From: Blattamonas nauphoetae
Lineage: Eukaryota > Preaxostyla > Oxymonadida
Reading direction: 5' to 3'
NCBI GenBank assembly: GCA_033064195.1
Contig: JARBJD010000323.1
Coordinates: forward strand, 16,322 to 80,321
DNA length: 64,000 nt
Numbering within the stretch: position 1 is the stretch's first letter; each line of letters begins with the position of its first letter. A program made the position numbers and the translations under genes. This document shows, one piece after another, positions 43,601 through 51,511 of this stretch. A model generated the notes under the pieces. It was not told where the DNA came from. It saw only the letters and a program-made list of their open reading frames with translations, and did not search any database.

Positions 43601-43864
43601 GACGATTATATGAAGTGTCTAAATGGAGAGAAAACTGTGACAACCACATTGAACTTCACCGTAAAACGGTTCAAGCATCATGATGATGCGTTTCAGACGA
43701 GAAGAGTCGTGAGTGAAGAGGACACCAATGGATTTGAGATTGCGAAAATACAACAACAGAAACTCAGTCTCAGTGGAATCCATCTGAAGGCAATTGTACT
43801 TGAAAATGAATCGTGTCCTCCATTCATTCATGGACTGAAAGCTACTGATTATCTTATTGAATAA
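40604..43864 (+). CDS. polB: Protein-primed DNA polymerase B, exonuclease/HNH/polymerase part
   Basis: About 1,087 codons with one in-frame TGA (42,287-42,289). In order: a CxxC...HxxxC zinc knuckle (~40,834-40,910); 3'-5' exonuclease motifs Exo I Y-D-F-E-T (41,063), Exo II F-N-S-S-R-F-D (41,332) and Exo III Y-N-I-R-D (41,782); an HNH/zinc module (42,095-42,240: C-Y-I-C, L-D-R-I-D-N-x-x-G-H, C-C-D-Y-C-N); the GG linker T-G-G-L-S-N-V (42,352); polymerase motif A D-F-N-S-L-Y-P (42,482), motif B K-T-N-L-N-G-S-Y-G (43,027), motif C D-T-D-S (43,328) and the K-C-Y-S-L motif (43,533). All catalytic residues are present. With 38,889-40,055 the protein is ~1,475 residues. It replicates the element by protein priming. 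The TGA is a nonsense mutation or a sequencing error. Confidence 0.95.
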
Positions 43865-43870
43865 ACACAA

Positions 43871-43887
43871 ACTTTATTTTTGTATAA
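43871..43887 (+). promoter_or_regulatory. Polinton promoter-like motif (representative copy)
   Basis: ACTTTATTTTTGTATAA ends at the ATG of the 80-codon gene. Variants of [TA]TTTTTTATTTTTGTT within ~5-25 bp of the ATG precede genes starting at 38,456, 38,889, 45,923, 47,205, 48,211, 48,873, 49,258, 49,599, 51,512 and 53,278, and (minus strand) 61,201. I see none before the giant gene, its paralog or the hAT transposase. It probably positions transcription of the element's genes. Confidence 0.7.
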
Positions 43888-44130
43888 ATGAATACACGAC
43901 AGATTAATACTTTAGTGAATAGGTTACTGAATTGCACACAACACTCTCAAATCAAAATATTCAATGTCAAGTTCAATAGAACCAACACTTTACCAGTATA
44001 TGATGTCTATGATTCACATGGAGAGTATGTAGCAAACGATGAGACATATTTTGAGGATTGGTTCAATGGAGGTCTCTCCAAAGTTAACTATTTCAGATGG
44101 AACAAAAGTAGTCTCACAGTTTCTTATTGA
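43888..44130 (+). CDS. Small Polinton protein, 80 residues
   Basis: Starts 23 bp after polB, right behind the motif ACTTTATTTTTGTATAA. It is rich in Asn/Tyr/Phe, with no membrane span and no known motif. Its tight spacing and promoter make it a real gene of the element. Function unknown. Confidence 0.65.
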   Translation: MNTRQINTLVNRLLNCTQHSQIKIFNVKFNRTNTLPVYDVYDSHGEYVANDETYFEDWFNGGLSKVNYFRWNKSSLTVSY

Positions 44131-44178
44131 ATTCTTGGGAAAACGTTTTAGTGATTGGAGATGTGAAAAGCATACAAG

Positions 44179-44395
44179 ATGTATAAAGAATATCATCGAA
44201 AGTACAATCAACAAGTGACACCAATTCTCTCACCAAGAGTTCGAAGCCCTGCAGAGGCAAGACCAATACCCATTCCAGTGCAAAGACCAATAGTTAAAGA
44301 ACCACCTGAATATCCAATAGTGCCTGGACTGAAGAGAAACTTGAAATCAATGGGGTTTGAATATGAATATCCAATGAAGGAGAGGAAGTTCGAAG

Positions 44396-44426
<31 letters not shown>

Positions 44427-44985
44427 CATTATACCAATTTCACAGATGCAGGATCCAATAGAGAGAAATCCCTTCTTCACACCAATCGTGTTCAACCACC
44501 CAGTGAGGGAGATCAGACAGAATGAACCGACGACACAGCAAGTGCTCAATAAGTTGGCACAAATGAAAGGATTTTTTGATCATCAACAGAGAAATGATTC
44601 AGAAGATGAACAGATCAAAGCTGAGAACTCAATAATGAAAAATCAAAAGCAGATGGAACACTTTATTACATCACACATTCTGGATGCAAATAAAATGAAC
44701 AGAGACACATTCGTTCGAGCCTCGATAAACAGAAAGATTGCGAACGAAGATCTTGACTTCATTCTGACTCACACAAAACAAATCCCATTCGGAGGAAGAT
44801 CATTTCAGGATTGGTATGAGGAATTTGATCACAGATGGAGTGTAGCACATCCGAGGAAAATTCAGAGAGAAAAAGGAGGTGATGCGATGAGAATTGATCC
44901 TCCAATGATTCCAAAAACAACGGGAAAAAATAGTGTATCCATTTCGATCAAAAATGCAGTTCATGTCCAAAGCAATAACTGGTGA
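44179..44985 (+). CDS. Polinton protein with acidic tract, upstream of integrase
   Basis: 268 codons. The Pro-rich N-terminal part carries R-V-R-S-P-A-E-A-R, a motif also in the protein at 48,873 (R-V-R-S-L-A-E-A-R). A run of ten Asp coded by GAT repeats (44,398-44,426) is followed by a helical C-terminal half (residues ~115-240). It lacks the AT-rich motif just before its ATG, and its end overlaps the integrase start by ~30 bp. Function unknown; it may be a virion or DNA-packaging protein. The GAT tract is prone to length change. Confidence 0.7.
44398..44426 (+). repeat. (GAT)n microsatellite coding poly-Asp
   Basis: About ten consecutive GAT codons inside the 268-codon Polinton gene, preceded by GAGGAT. 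Confidence 0.9.
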
Positions 44986-45853
44986 TCCACAGAAGACATC
45001 AGACAGAAAGGTTCCTCAGAATTGTGACAGACCATACTTCTCTCCCAAGTTTGGATCATGGGAAATTGATCTCGTTTTTATCCAATCACCAACGTCGAAA
45101 ACAGTGTTGCAGATCTACCTTTTTGCGATCAACATAAACACTAAGTATCTTGTTGTGATTCCTGTTCTGGATAAATCATGGAGCAAAGTCAAGACTGCAA
45201 TCAATGATCTGATTAATCATCGTGGAGTTCATGTCAACAACATTCGAGGTGATGGAGAAGCTGCATGGACAAGTAGAGAAGCATCAGAGTTTTTCAAGGA
45301 TCAGAACGTCAGTACATATTTCACAAGCTCACCATTCACAAATCACAACAGAATTGTCGATCGCGTGATAAGAACAATCAGAGATGGATTCCAAGACAAT
45401 GCGACACAAATGGCCAATCATACGCTGATGAATCAGATGGTGGAATACTACAACATGACTCCACATCGAGCGTACTGGAACAAATTCACTCCAGAGCAAG
45501 CACAAAACAATCGAGAGATCGAAGCACTGTACATCTCCAGTTGTGATGAACAATTGAAGGCCATCCAAAGACAGCAGACGACACAGATGTTATGGAAATA
45601 CAAACCAGGAAACATTCTACTGATCCACCTTGATTTGGACAAGACTGTTGCTAAGTTTCAGAAGAAGAGAAGGCAGTTTCAATTCGTGGGGAAATTCAGT
45701 GAATACAAACACGGGAATGATGTAGCTACTCTCCTGAATGGTCTCACATGTCTGTCAAAAGTTGTCTACGTTCCAATCCAACACACAAAGTTCCATGCAG
45801 ACTCAATTGACGACTTAACTCCAGAGTTCATTGCTGAGTTCGGTCTACTCTGA
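44954..45853 (+). CDS. int: Retroviral-type (rve) integrase of Polinton
   Basis: 299 codons from ATG 44,954; the same frame is open back to 44,933 but only with GTG. Core domain: first Asp in W-E-I-D-L-V-F (residue 39), second in I-R-G-D-G-E-A-A-W (residue 100), and 35 residues later, in N-H-N-R-I-V-D-R-V-I-R-T-I-R-D (residue 136), an Asp where retroviral integrases have Glu. The D-x60-D-x35-D spacing is otherwise canonical. The C-terminal part (residues ~215-290) is basic, with a chromo/SH3-like beta segment. It inserts the element into the genome by DDE chemistry. The usual N-terminal zinc finger is not visible. The gene overlaps its upstream neighbour by ~30 bp. Confidence 0.92.
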   Translation: MQFMSKAITGDPQKTSDRKVPQNCDRPYFSPKFGSWEIDLVFIQSPTSKTVLQIYLFAININTKYLVVIPVLDKSWSKVKTAINDLINHRGVHVNNIRGDGEAAWTSREASEFFKDQNVSTYFTSSPFTNHNRIVDRVIRTIRDGFQDNATQMANHTLMNQMVEYYNMTPHRAYWNKFTPEQAQNNREIEALYISSCDEQLKAIQRQQTTQMLWKYKPGNILLIHLDLDKTVAKFQKKRRQFQFVGKFSEYKHGNDVATLLNGLTCLSKVVYVPIQHTKFHADSIDDLTPEFIAEFGLL

Positions 45854-45922
45854 CCTCAGAACTTCGTTCGCTTTAATTTGGCGTAGTCTCAAAAATGTTT
45901 CAGATATTTATATTTCACTTAA

Positions 45923-46282
45923 ATGTCATCACTGAAAATATTAGAACCGTTTGATCCAGAACAAAAGGAGTTCACAAACATCCACGACTTTCAGAGATAC
46001 TTGGAGAAGAATAGAAAAGAACTGAATGAGTACACAACTCAGAAACTGAATAGGATGATTCAAATCGATGGATACAGAATAACAAGAATAAGAGGTGAGA
46101 TTGCACTGAGGAAACGATATGTCGATGCTTCCACTCCTCCTAATTCACTATCGATTGATCAAAGATTATCAGACATTGAAGAATCAATTCGAACGCTGAC
46201 AGATACTCTCAGCATGAGGCTTCGAAGTCTTGACGAGACCATCAACAACCTTATTCAAGACTTAACGGACAGTCCGGTTTAA
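45923..46282 (+). CDS. Small coiled-coil Polinton protein
   Basis: 119 codons with an AT-rich motif (TATTTATATTTCACTTAA) before the ATG. Residues ~75-115 form a heptad coiled coil (RLSDIEESIRTLTDTLSMRL). Its last 21 bp overlap, tail to tail, the packaging ATPase on the other strand. Perhaps a structural or fibre-anchoring protein; no family recognised. Confidence 0.65.
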   Translation: MSSLKILEPFDPEQKEFTNIHDFQRYLEKNRKELNEYTTQKLNRMIQIDGYRITRIRGEIALRKRYVDASTPPNSLSIDQRLSDIEESIRTLTDTLSMRLRSLDETINNLIQDLTDSPV

Positions 46283-47143
46283 CCCTTCTTTGTTGATCTC
46301 ATTCAGTGCAACTCCATCTGTGTTGTATCGAAGAATGATTGCTTCACATTTCTGTTTTCGTTGATAGACATTCCAGAAATGTCGAATGTCAATTGGTGAG
46401 TTCAACTGAGGATAGACTCGACTGATTCGTTCTTTGTTGAATCCTCCAAAGATCCACATTGAATCAATGTTTGACTTCATGTCTGCTGACAAACTGAAGA
46501 GCTCATGCATCGTCAGAAAGAATGTGAACTTTGGTTGTCGATTTTCCAATAACAAGTCCATCATTGTCATTCTATTTTTGGATGCTCTTCGTTCACCTAG
46601 GATCCTACGACAGTCATCAAGGAGAATAATCGTCTGGAGATTCTTCACTGAGAAATCATCAATGTAAAGTGAGTCAAAGAGATTCTCTCTGCATTCATCA
46701 GTAATTCTGTCTTGCCACTGATTGTCAATTATTTCTTCATAGGCAGCTTTTGATTCGGAGAGTTCCAAGAGAAACGGCAGTGCTTCATCATATATAACTT
46801 TCACATAAGGAACGTTCAATATTGGTTTGAATTTATCGAATGTCGGATCAATGTTCTTATCAGTGACAAAGACAAACAGGTGGAATAGTTCATTCCTAAC
46901 CTGAACATTTTGGAGTTTGGCAACCTCTCGAAGAGCATTGAATGTCTTTCCACTTCCTCTGTTTCCAACAAGGACATTAACACTGTTGCGATTGAAATTC
47001 AAGTCTGGATGAATCTGTGATTGCACTTCATGAGAAACATTCCTACTTGATGCTTCACTCAATTTGGCATTCACATATGCTGTTAGAGACAAGGGTTCCA
47101 CCCTCCGCGAAACCTCTGGTTTAGCCATATTCGATTTGTTCAT
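46262..47143 (-). CDS. FtsK/HerA-type genome-packaging ATPase (A32-like)
   Basis: 293 codons on the minus strand, the only core gene reading leftwards besides the fibre. Walker A is G-N-R-G-S-G-K-T (residues 60-67) and Walker B is I-I-L-L-D-D (residues ~172-177). A following F-F-L-T-M-H segment and an arginine-containing C-terminal part complete the fold. The length fits Polinton and poxvirus A32-type packaging ATPases. It pumps the replicated genome into capsids, supporting a virion stage. It shares a 61-bp divergent promoter with the gene at 47,205 and overlaps the 45,923 gene by 21 bp. Confidence 0.9.
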   Translation of the reverse strand: MNKSNMAKPEVSRRVEPLSLTAYVNAKLSEASSRNVSHEVQSQIHPDLNFNRNSVNVLVGNRGSGKTFNALREVAKLQNVQVRNELFHLFVFVTDKNIDPTFDKFKPILNVPYVKVIYDEALPFLLELSESKAAYEEIIDNQWQDRITDECRENLFDSLYIDDFSVKNLQTIILLDDCRRILGERRASKNRMTMMDLLLENRQPKFTFFLTMHELFSLSADMKSNIDSMWIFGGFNKERISRVYPQLNSPIDIRHFWNVYQRKQKCEAIILRYNTDGVALNEINKEGLNRTVR

Positions 47144-47204
47144 TTGTGATTTAGCTCTAATTAAAATATACTTTTGGTTTTTTTATTGTGTATGAAAACA
47201 CACA
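47144..47204. promoter_or_regulatory. 61-bp divergent promoter between ATPase and 320-residue gene
   Basis: Only 61 bp separate the two divergent ATGs (47,143 minus, 47,205 plus). The interval is very AT-rich, with a T-run/ATTG motif for the rightward gene and TATATTTTAATTAG for the leftward one. It also contains a TGTGT/ACACA inverted repeat around the plus-strand ATG. Confidence 0.6.
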
Positions 47205-48167
47205 ATGTCACAAAAGATAGTGTACGTTCAACCACAAAGAAAAGCACATGCGAAGAAACCAAGAATGAGATACGGACCGGAGACTCAAGCAGCATTGAAA
47301 TGTATCTATGCCGACGATGATCTTCAAACCAGACGCAATGATGCTCTGTGTAGTCTTCCATCAGCACGTGAGTATATTTCGAGAACTGGACGAAATTGGA
47401 CTGCGAAAGTAGAACAATATGGACAAGTTCCTGATGTGATGGTCTACGATAATGATACTGGAGATCTGATTGCAGTCAATGGTGCCATGCTAACTCCATA
47501 CAACAGTAGACCAGTCAAAGAGACATACTACGCCATGAATCCAACACCAGACATGCGAAGACAGAAACCATACACATCATTCAATCAAGAAAATGGAAGG
47601 AAAATCAAAGCTGTACATAGGAATTTCCTCAAGAATGGAACATACGATTTGCCAACCAATTATCGAGACATCAGCTATGAAGAGATGAAGACCAAACGAT
47701 CTCAACAACCATATGCATTAATGAAGAGAGCTGTTGGTGAACACATGACAGACACATTGGGAATAACTCGTGCAAATCGAAGCAATCCAGCTGATCCCAG
47801 CAAGAATGTGTTAGACAATATGGTGTTCAATTCAATTCAATCACAGATTGCATCACTGATGTGGGATCAATGGCTTCATGATCATGTTCAGGACTACAAT
47901 CCCAGTATGAAACAAAAGAAAGCCTTCAAAGATCAGATCTATCCAGTGTTTCTCCAAATGATCACTCAAGATACAACGTATTTATCGGAATACTGTACTC
48001 ACTATTCAACTCACATATCAACACAATTGAATCAACTGAAAGCCAAAGCATTCAAAACAGTCACAGATGATGATATCAGTGGATACCAATCTGAAATGCC
48101 TGGGTATTATCGATTTGCACAGTTGGACAGTTCTGGAATGGGAGCTATAGATCGAGCAGAAATGTGA
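47205..48167 (+). CDS. Conserved-looking Polinton protein, 320 residues
   Basis: Basic N-terminus (residues 1-25), then an aromatic and Asn/Tyr-rich body with no membrane span and no enzymatic motif I recognise. It lies between the ATPase and the capsid block, where minor capsid or maturation proteins usually sit. It has none of the clear His-Asp/Glu-Cys spacing of adenain-like proteases. The motif TTGGTTTTTTTATTGTG precedes its ATG. Most likely a virion component; uncertain. Confidence 0.65.
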   Translation: MSQKIVYVQPQRKAHAKKPRMRYGPETQAALKCIYADDDLQTRRNDALCSLPSAREYISRTGRNWTAKVEQYGQVPDVMVYDNDTGDLIAVNGAMLTPYNSRPVKETYYAMNPTPDMRRQKPYTSFNQENGRKIKAVHRNFLKNGTYDLPTNYRDISYEEMKTKRSQQPYALMKRAVGEHMTDTLGITRANRSNPADPSKNVLDNMVFNSIQSQIASLMWDQWLHDHVQDYNPSMKQKKAFKDQIYPVFLQMITQDTTYLSEYCTHYSTHISTQLNQLKAKAFKTVTDDDISGYQSEMPGYYRFAQLDSSGMGAIDRAEM

Positions 48168-48210
48168 ATTTAAAAACATTAATATATATTTTTTATTTTT
48201 ATTGAAAGTG

Positions 48211-48801
48211 ATGCAACCAATTCTAAGTTGTCAATTTACGAAACACACAAGTTCTTCTTCAGTACCAACATCAATCACCAACAATGTCATCATCGAGGAT
48301 AGGAGCAAAGCTGGTGTAGATAATAGAGGATCGAAGATGGAGATGGAAAGAGTATGCTCTGAGCCTGTGGTCACCAATGAACGTGGAGCTTACGATCCAC
48401 CACTGGAGACAAATCCATCAGCCCCCATTCAGAGTCGTTCTATACCACTAAGAGAATATACATCAAATATCACGGCATTCAAAGATCAGCTCCTGCTCGT
48501 CTACAAGAATGCATTCGCTTGCGAAAAGAAACTATTGAATAATCTCATTGAACCATCGAAGAAACTGATAAAAAACCAAAGTGATTTATGTACTCTGATT
48601 GCGACACTCACTGGAATCAATGATGTGGTGATCGAACTGGATGATCTGTCTGATAAGTGCCTATGTCTGAATAAACTCCCAGTGTTTAGAACCATTTTCA
48701 AGATCCTTGTTGGAGGAAAAGATATGAGCATTGCCTATAACGAAGCATACAACACTATTCTCAATTATGGCATTTCTCTGACGAAAGCTATCCCCCGTTA
48801 G
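48211..48801 (+). CDS. Polinton protein, 196 residues
   Basis: Start chosen at ATG 48,211, right behind TATATATTTTTTATTTTTATTG; the frame is open 9 bp further upstream only from a TTG. The N-terminal half is polar and disordered-like. The C-terminal half (residues ~95-195) is helical, with Cys residues and Leu heptads. No family recognised. Its position in the capsid block suggests a structural role. Confidence 0.6.
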   Translation: MQPILSCQFTKHTSSSSVPTSITNNVIIEDRSKAGVDNRGSKMEMERVCSEPVVTNERGAYDPPLETNPSAPIQSRSIPLREYTSNITAFKDQLLLVYKNAFACEKKLLNNLIEPSKKLIKNQSDLCTLIATLTGINDVVIELDDLSDKCLCLNKLPVFRTIFKILVGGKDMSIAYNEAYNTILNYGISLTKAIPR

Positions 48802-48872
48802 GGCAGAAATCTCTTCTGAGATTTTTTCCTCGCATAAATTATAAATGAATTGTATTTTTTATTTTTACATCA

Positions 48873-49220
48873 ATGGCACCAGGAAGTTTCAACAAACTCA
48901 AAAATATCGGCAAGCAATTCTTTCAATTCATCAAACCTCTAGCTCCAACATTGCTTCAAGTCGGTGGTGGATTGCTCTCTCAAACGAACAGTAAATTCGG
49001 ACAAACAGCAGGTGGAATACTCAATGGAATAGGAGGAATGATGGATGTGTACCAGCAAAATAAGGCGATCAATCGTCAACAGAAACCACTCGACCCCAGT
49101 CGGGTTCGAAGCCTTGCAGAGGCAAGACAGATGATCGAGTACGAACCACCTCGAAATGGACGATTCTCAAATGATGATATGCCACTCTCGTCAAATTCCA
49201 AAATTCAATTCAAAGGATAA
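48873..49220 (+). CDS. Small MAPG-start virion-like protein 1
   Basis: 115 codons behind GTATTTTTTATTTTTACATCA. The N-terminus M-A-P-G-S-F-N-K-L-K-N-I-G-K and a hydrophobic, Gly-rich amphipathic stretch (residues 10-60) parallel the next gene. That resembles membrane-active or core proteins of adenovirus-like viruses (pVI/pX type) in character only. The C-terminal part carries R-V-R-S-L-A-E-A-R, also present in the 44,179 gene. Confidence 0.65.
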   Translation: MAPGSFNKLKNIGKQFFQFIKPLAPTLLQVGGGLLSQTNSKFGQTAGGILNGIGGMMDVYQQNKAINRQQKPLDPSRVRSLAEARQMIEYEPPRNGRFSNDDMPLSSNSKIQFKG

Positions 49221-49257
49221 ACATTCACTAGTATTCGAATATTTTTATTTTCCTAAA

Positions 49258-49557
49258 ATGGCACCAGGTTGGTTATCTAAATTAGCAGCAGTTGGAAAAA
49301 ACATACTCAGAGTTGGAGCTCCATTTCTGAACCTAATTCACTTCGTTGGACCACTGATTTCAAAGGTAGCACAGACAGGAATTGAAATGATACCAGATGT
49401 GAAGTCGGATCAGCAAATCCACGCAGAAAAGATGGCACAATATGAGCAAGCAATTAATGAAGGAAACATAGCAGTAGCGAACAAGCTCAGAGGTGAAATA
49501 ATGAAACTAGAAGAAAAGCTGAAACCGAAAGCGAAGAAACCAAAAAAGAAAAAGTAA
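49258..49557 (+). CDS. Small MAPG-start virion-like protein 2
   Basis: 99 codons from ATG 49,258. This start is chosen over longer in-frame extensions because the motif ATATTTTTATTTTCCTAAA sits directly before it and the first residues (M-A-P-G-W-L-S-K-L-A-A-V-G-K) match its neighbour. A hydrophobic segment (residues 15-45) is followed by a charged helix and a very basic tail (KPKAKKPKKKK), as in DNA-binding core proteins. The two genes look like a diverged tandem pair. Confidence 0.65.
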   Translation: MAPGWLSKLAAVGKNILRVGAPFLNLIHFVGPLISKVAQTGIEMIPDVKSDQQIHAEKMAQYEQAINEGNIAVANKLRGEIMKLEEKLKPKAKKPKKKK

Positions 49558-49578
49558 CTAGAGTTATAGCATAAATGT

Positions 49579-49598
49579 AATTTTTTATTTTTGTTAAA
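49579..49598 (+). promoter_or_regulatory. Polinton promoter-like motif before capsid gene 1
   Basis: AATTTTTTATTTTTGTTAAA, immediately followed by the ATG at 49,599: the most complete form of the motif. The capsid 2 and 136-codon genes carry close variants (51,490-51,511 and 53,251-53,267). Confidence 0.7.
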
Positions 49599-51466
49599 AT
49601 GAACTCGCATATAACACATCTGACAAACAAAAGAACTGGAGCATCATCATTGACTGGAAATACCACAGGAAGGATAGAATACACGAGAGATGACATGGGT
49701 CAAATACAACAGCAACTCATGTCTGAGCATCACATTAATTACCTCATGAATGATGGAGCACATAGTACTTCGATACAGGAATTGAAACCATCAGAGAATG
49801 CACGCTTCTACACAGGACAAGAGATAATCATTCCATTGACTGGTAATCAAGACATTTGTCAAATTGATGATTCATTCATAACGTTCACCATGACAACAAC
49901 ATTGAAACTCAATACTTGGAAGACACCTTCTGGTAAAATTGGATCATACATGAATGAGAGGATATTCATTTTCGTTGGACTCAAGCATTCAGCATCAATC
50001 TTTCGTGACCTCACTGTTCTTCACAACAATCAGAGAATCATTGGCACAACAAACAATGATGTCTCAATGGAGTCTCACATCTACAATATGATAAAACCGA
50101 AGAGTCAATTGGAGAATCGAAAACATTGTCACACACCTTGGAAAAATGCTTGGAATCATGATGAATCGGTTGCTGGTGTTTATATTCCACTTTCTGATTT
50201 CACAACAACATCTGGAACGGGAGTGTTTCAAGACACTATAGATGTCCCAATTCGTGTGTCAATCAATCTGGAAGATCTTCTCATTTTCTCTGGAATGACT
50301 GACTATCCAAGATGCCTCTTTGGAGATTTGAAATTAAGTGTACACATGAATGAGGATGCGTTTGTTTGTTGTCCAGTTAATCCTGAACTCACTTTGAAAG
50401 ATACACTATCATCACTCGTAACTGGAACAGCAGCAGCACCAACTATTAAAGCAGCAATTCTCAATTGTATTCAACATCGTCACTACTTTCTGAATAATCT
50501 CGTAACCTCATGCACAAAGAACTTCGTTCAAATTGGTCAATCATTTCTGCAACCAACAGTTCCAAAGACATTGTTTGTTCAACAGCCAATGTCGTGACAA
50601 CAGAACCTGAATTTGTGGATCAGTTCATTTCATTGAATATTACAAACTATCGGATTGATGATGTGTATTGCATGAGTGTTGGATACAAAATGAAAGATGG
50701 TGCGATAAAGAAACTCATGGAGATGTATCAGAATCGTCCTGGAACAATTCCAGCAGAGAAGATATCGTTCTATCCATTTCAGAAGACGCCAACGGCAACA
50801 GGAATTGATTGTACTCAGCAAATTGTTGTTGTGAATGCAAAGGACATTATGCTTCTCTTCCGTCATTACGACAATGAAGTCACTTGCTTCCATTCTCCAA
50901 TGCAGAAGAACATCCAAGTGACAATGCAAAACAGGTATTATCCAGAACAACCGACTACAACAATTGGAGCTCGCTTCTATCAGTTCGCATTATCAACTCT
51001 CAATCTCGATTCGTACCTCGCTGTTCCTGATGATTTGGAGCGATCACTTACAGATTCTCTCGTTGAAGAGAAACTCACTGGTGACGGAACATATCCAAAT
51101 GAAACAATGACACGAGTTCGTCCAGTTCATGACAATACTGACTTCCTTCTGTGCTTTCCTACTCGGAGAAGTGGATGTCCAACAAACTGCAATGATTCGA
51201 TCAGTTCCAGAGGTGTGAATGCTGCAGTCACTTTGAGATCACATCCAATTTATCAAGGTAATCTTGACACATACTACAATGTCTACAATCCGAGTCAAAG
51301 TGGTGGTGATATGACAACATTTACACATCCTCCAGCACCAATATTAGCCACAACTGCAACAACGTGGTGGGTATTACGATACAGCAATGGCGAACCAAAA
51401 GTTGAGTACTATCCTATTCACACATTGAAAGCATTACATAAAGATTTAGGAATTATTCCAAATTGA
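49599..51466 (+). CDS. Capsid protein 1 (double-jelly-roll MCP candidate), one frame break
   Basis: Two overlapping frames, 49,599-50,597 and 50,510-51,466, join with one backward (-1 type) shift near 50,560-50,597 to ~620 codons, the right size for a Polinton major capsid protein. It is beta-rich, with the block F-G-D-L-K-L-S-V-H...C-C-P-V at the end of the first half and a C-terminal P-P-A-P-I-L-A...W-V-L-R-Y-S-N-G. Both blocks recur in the next gene (FGNLRLRFH, YCPV, PPPPILA, WLFWIENG), so the two are paralogs. The promoter motif AATTTTTTATTTTTGTTAAA ends at the ATG. The assignment rests on size, composition, paralogy and position, not a structural match. The break is a pseudogene mark or a one-base sequencing error. 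Confidence 0.75.
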
Positions 51467-51511
51467 AAACATTAAAAGAAAATAATGATATTGTATTTTT
51501 TTTTTCAACAA

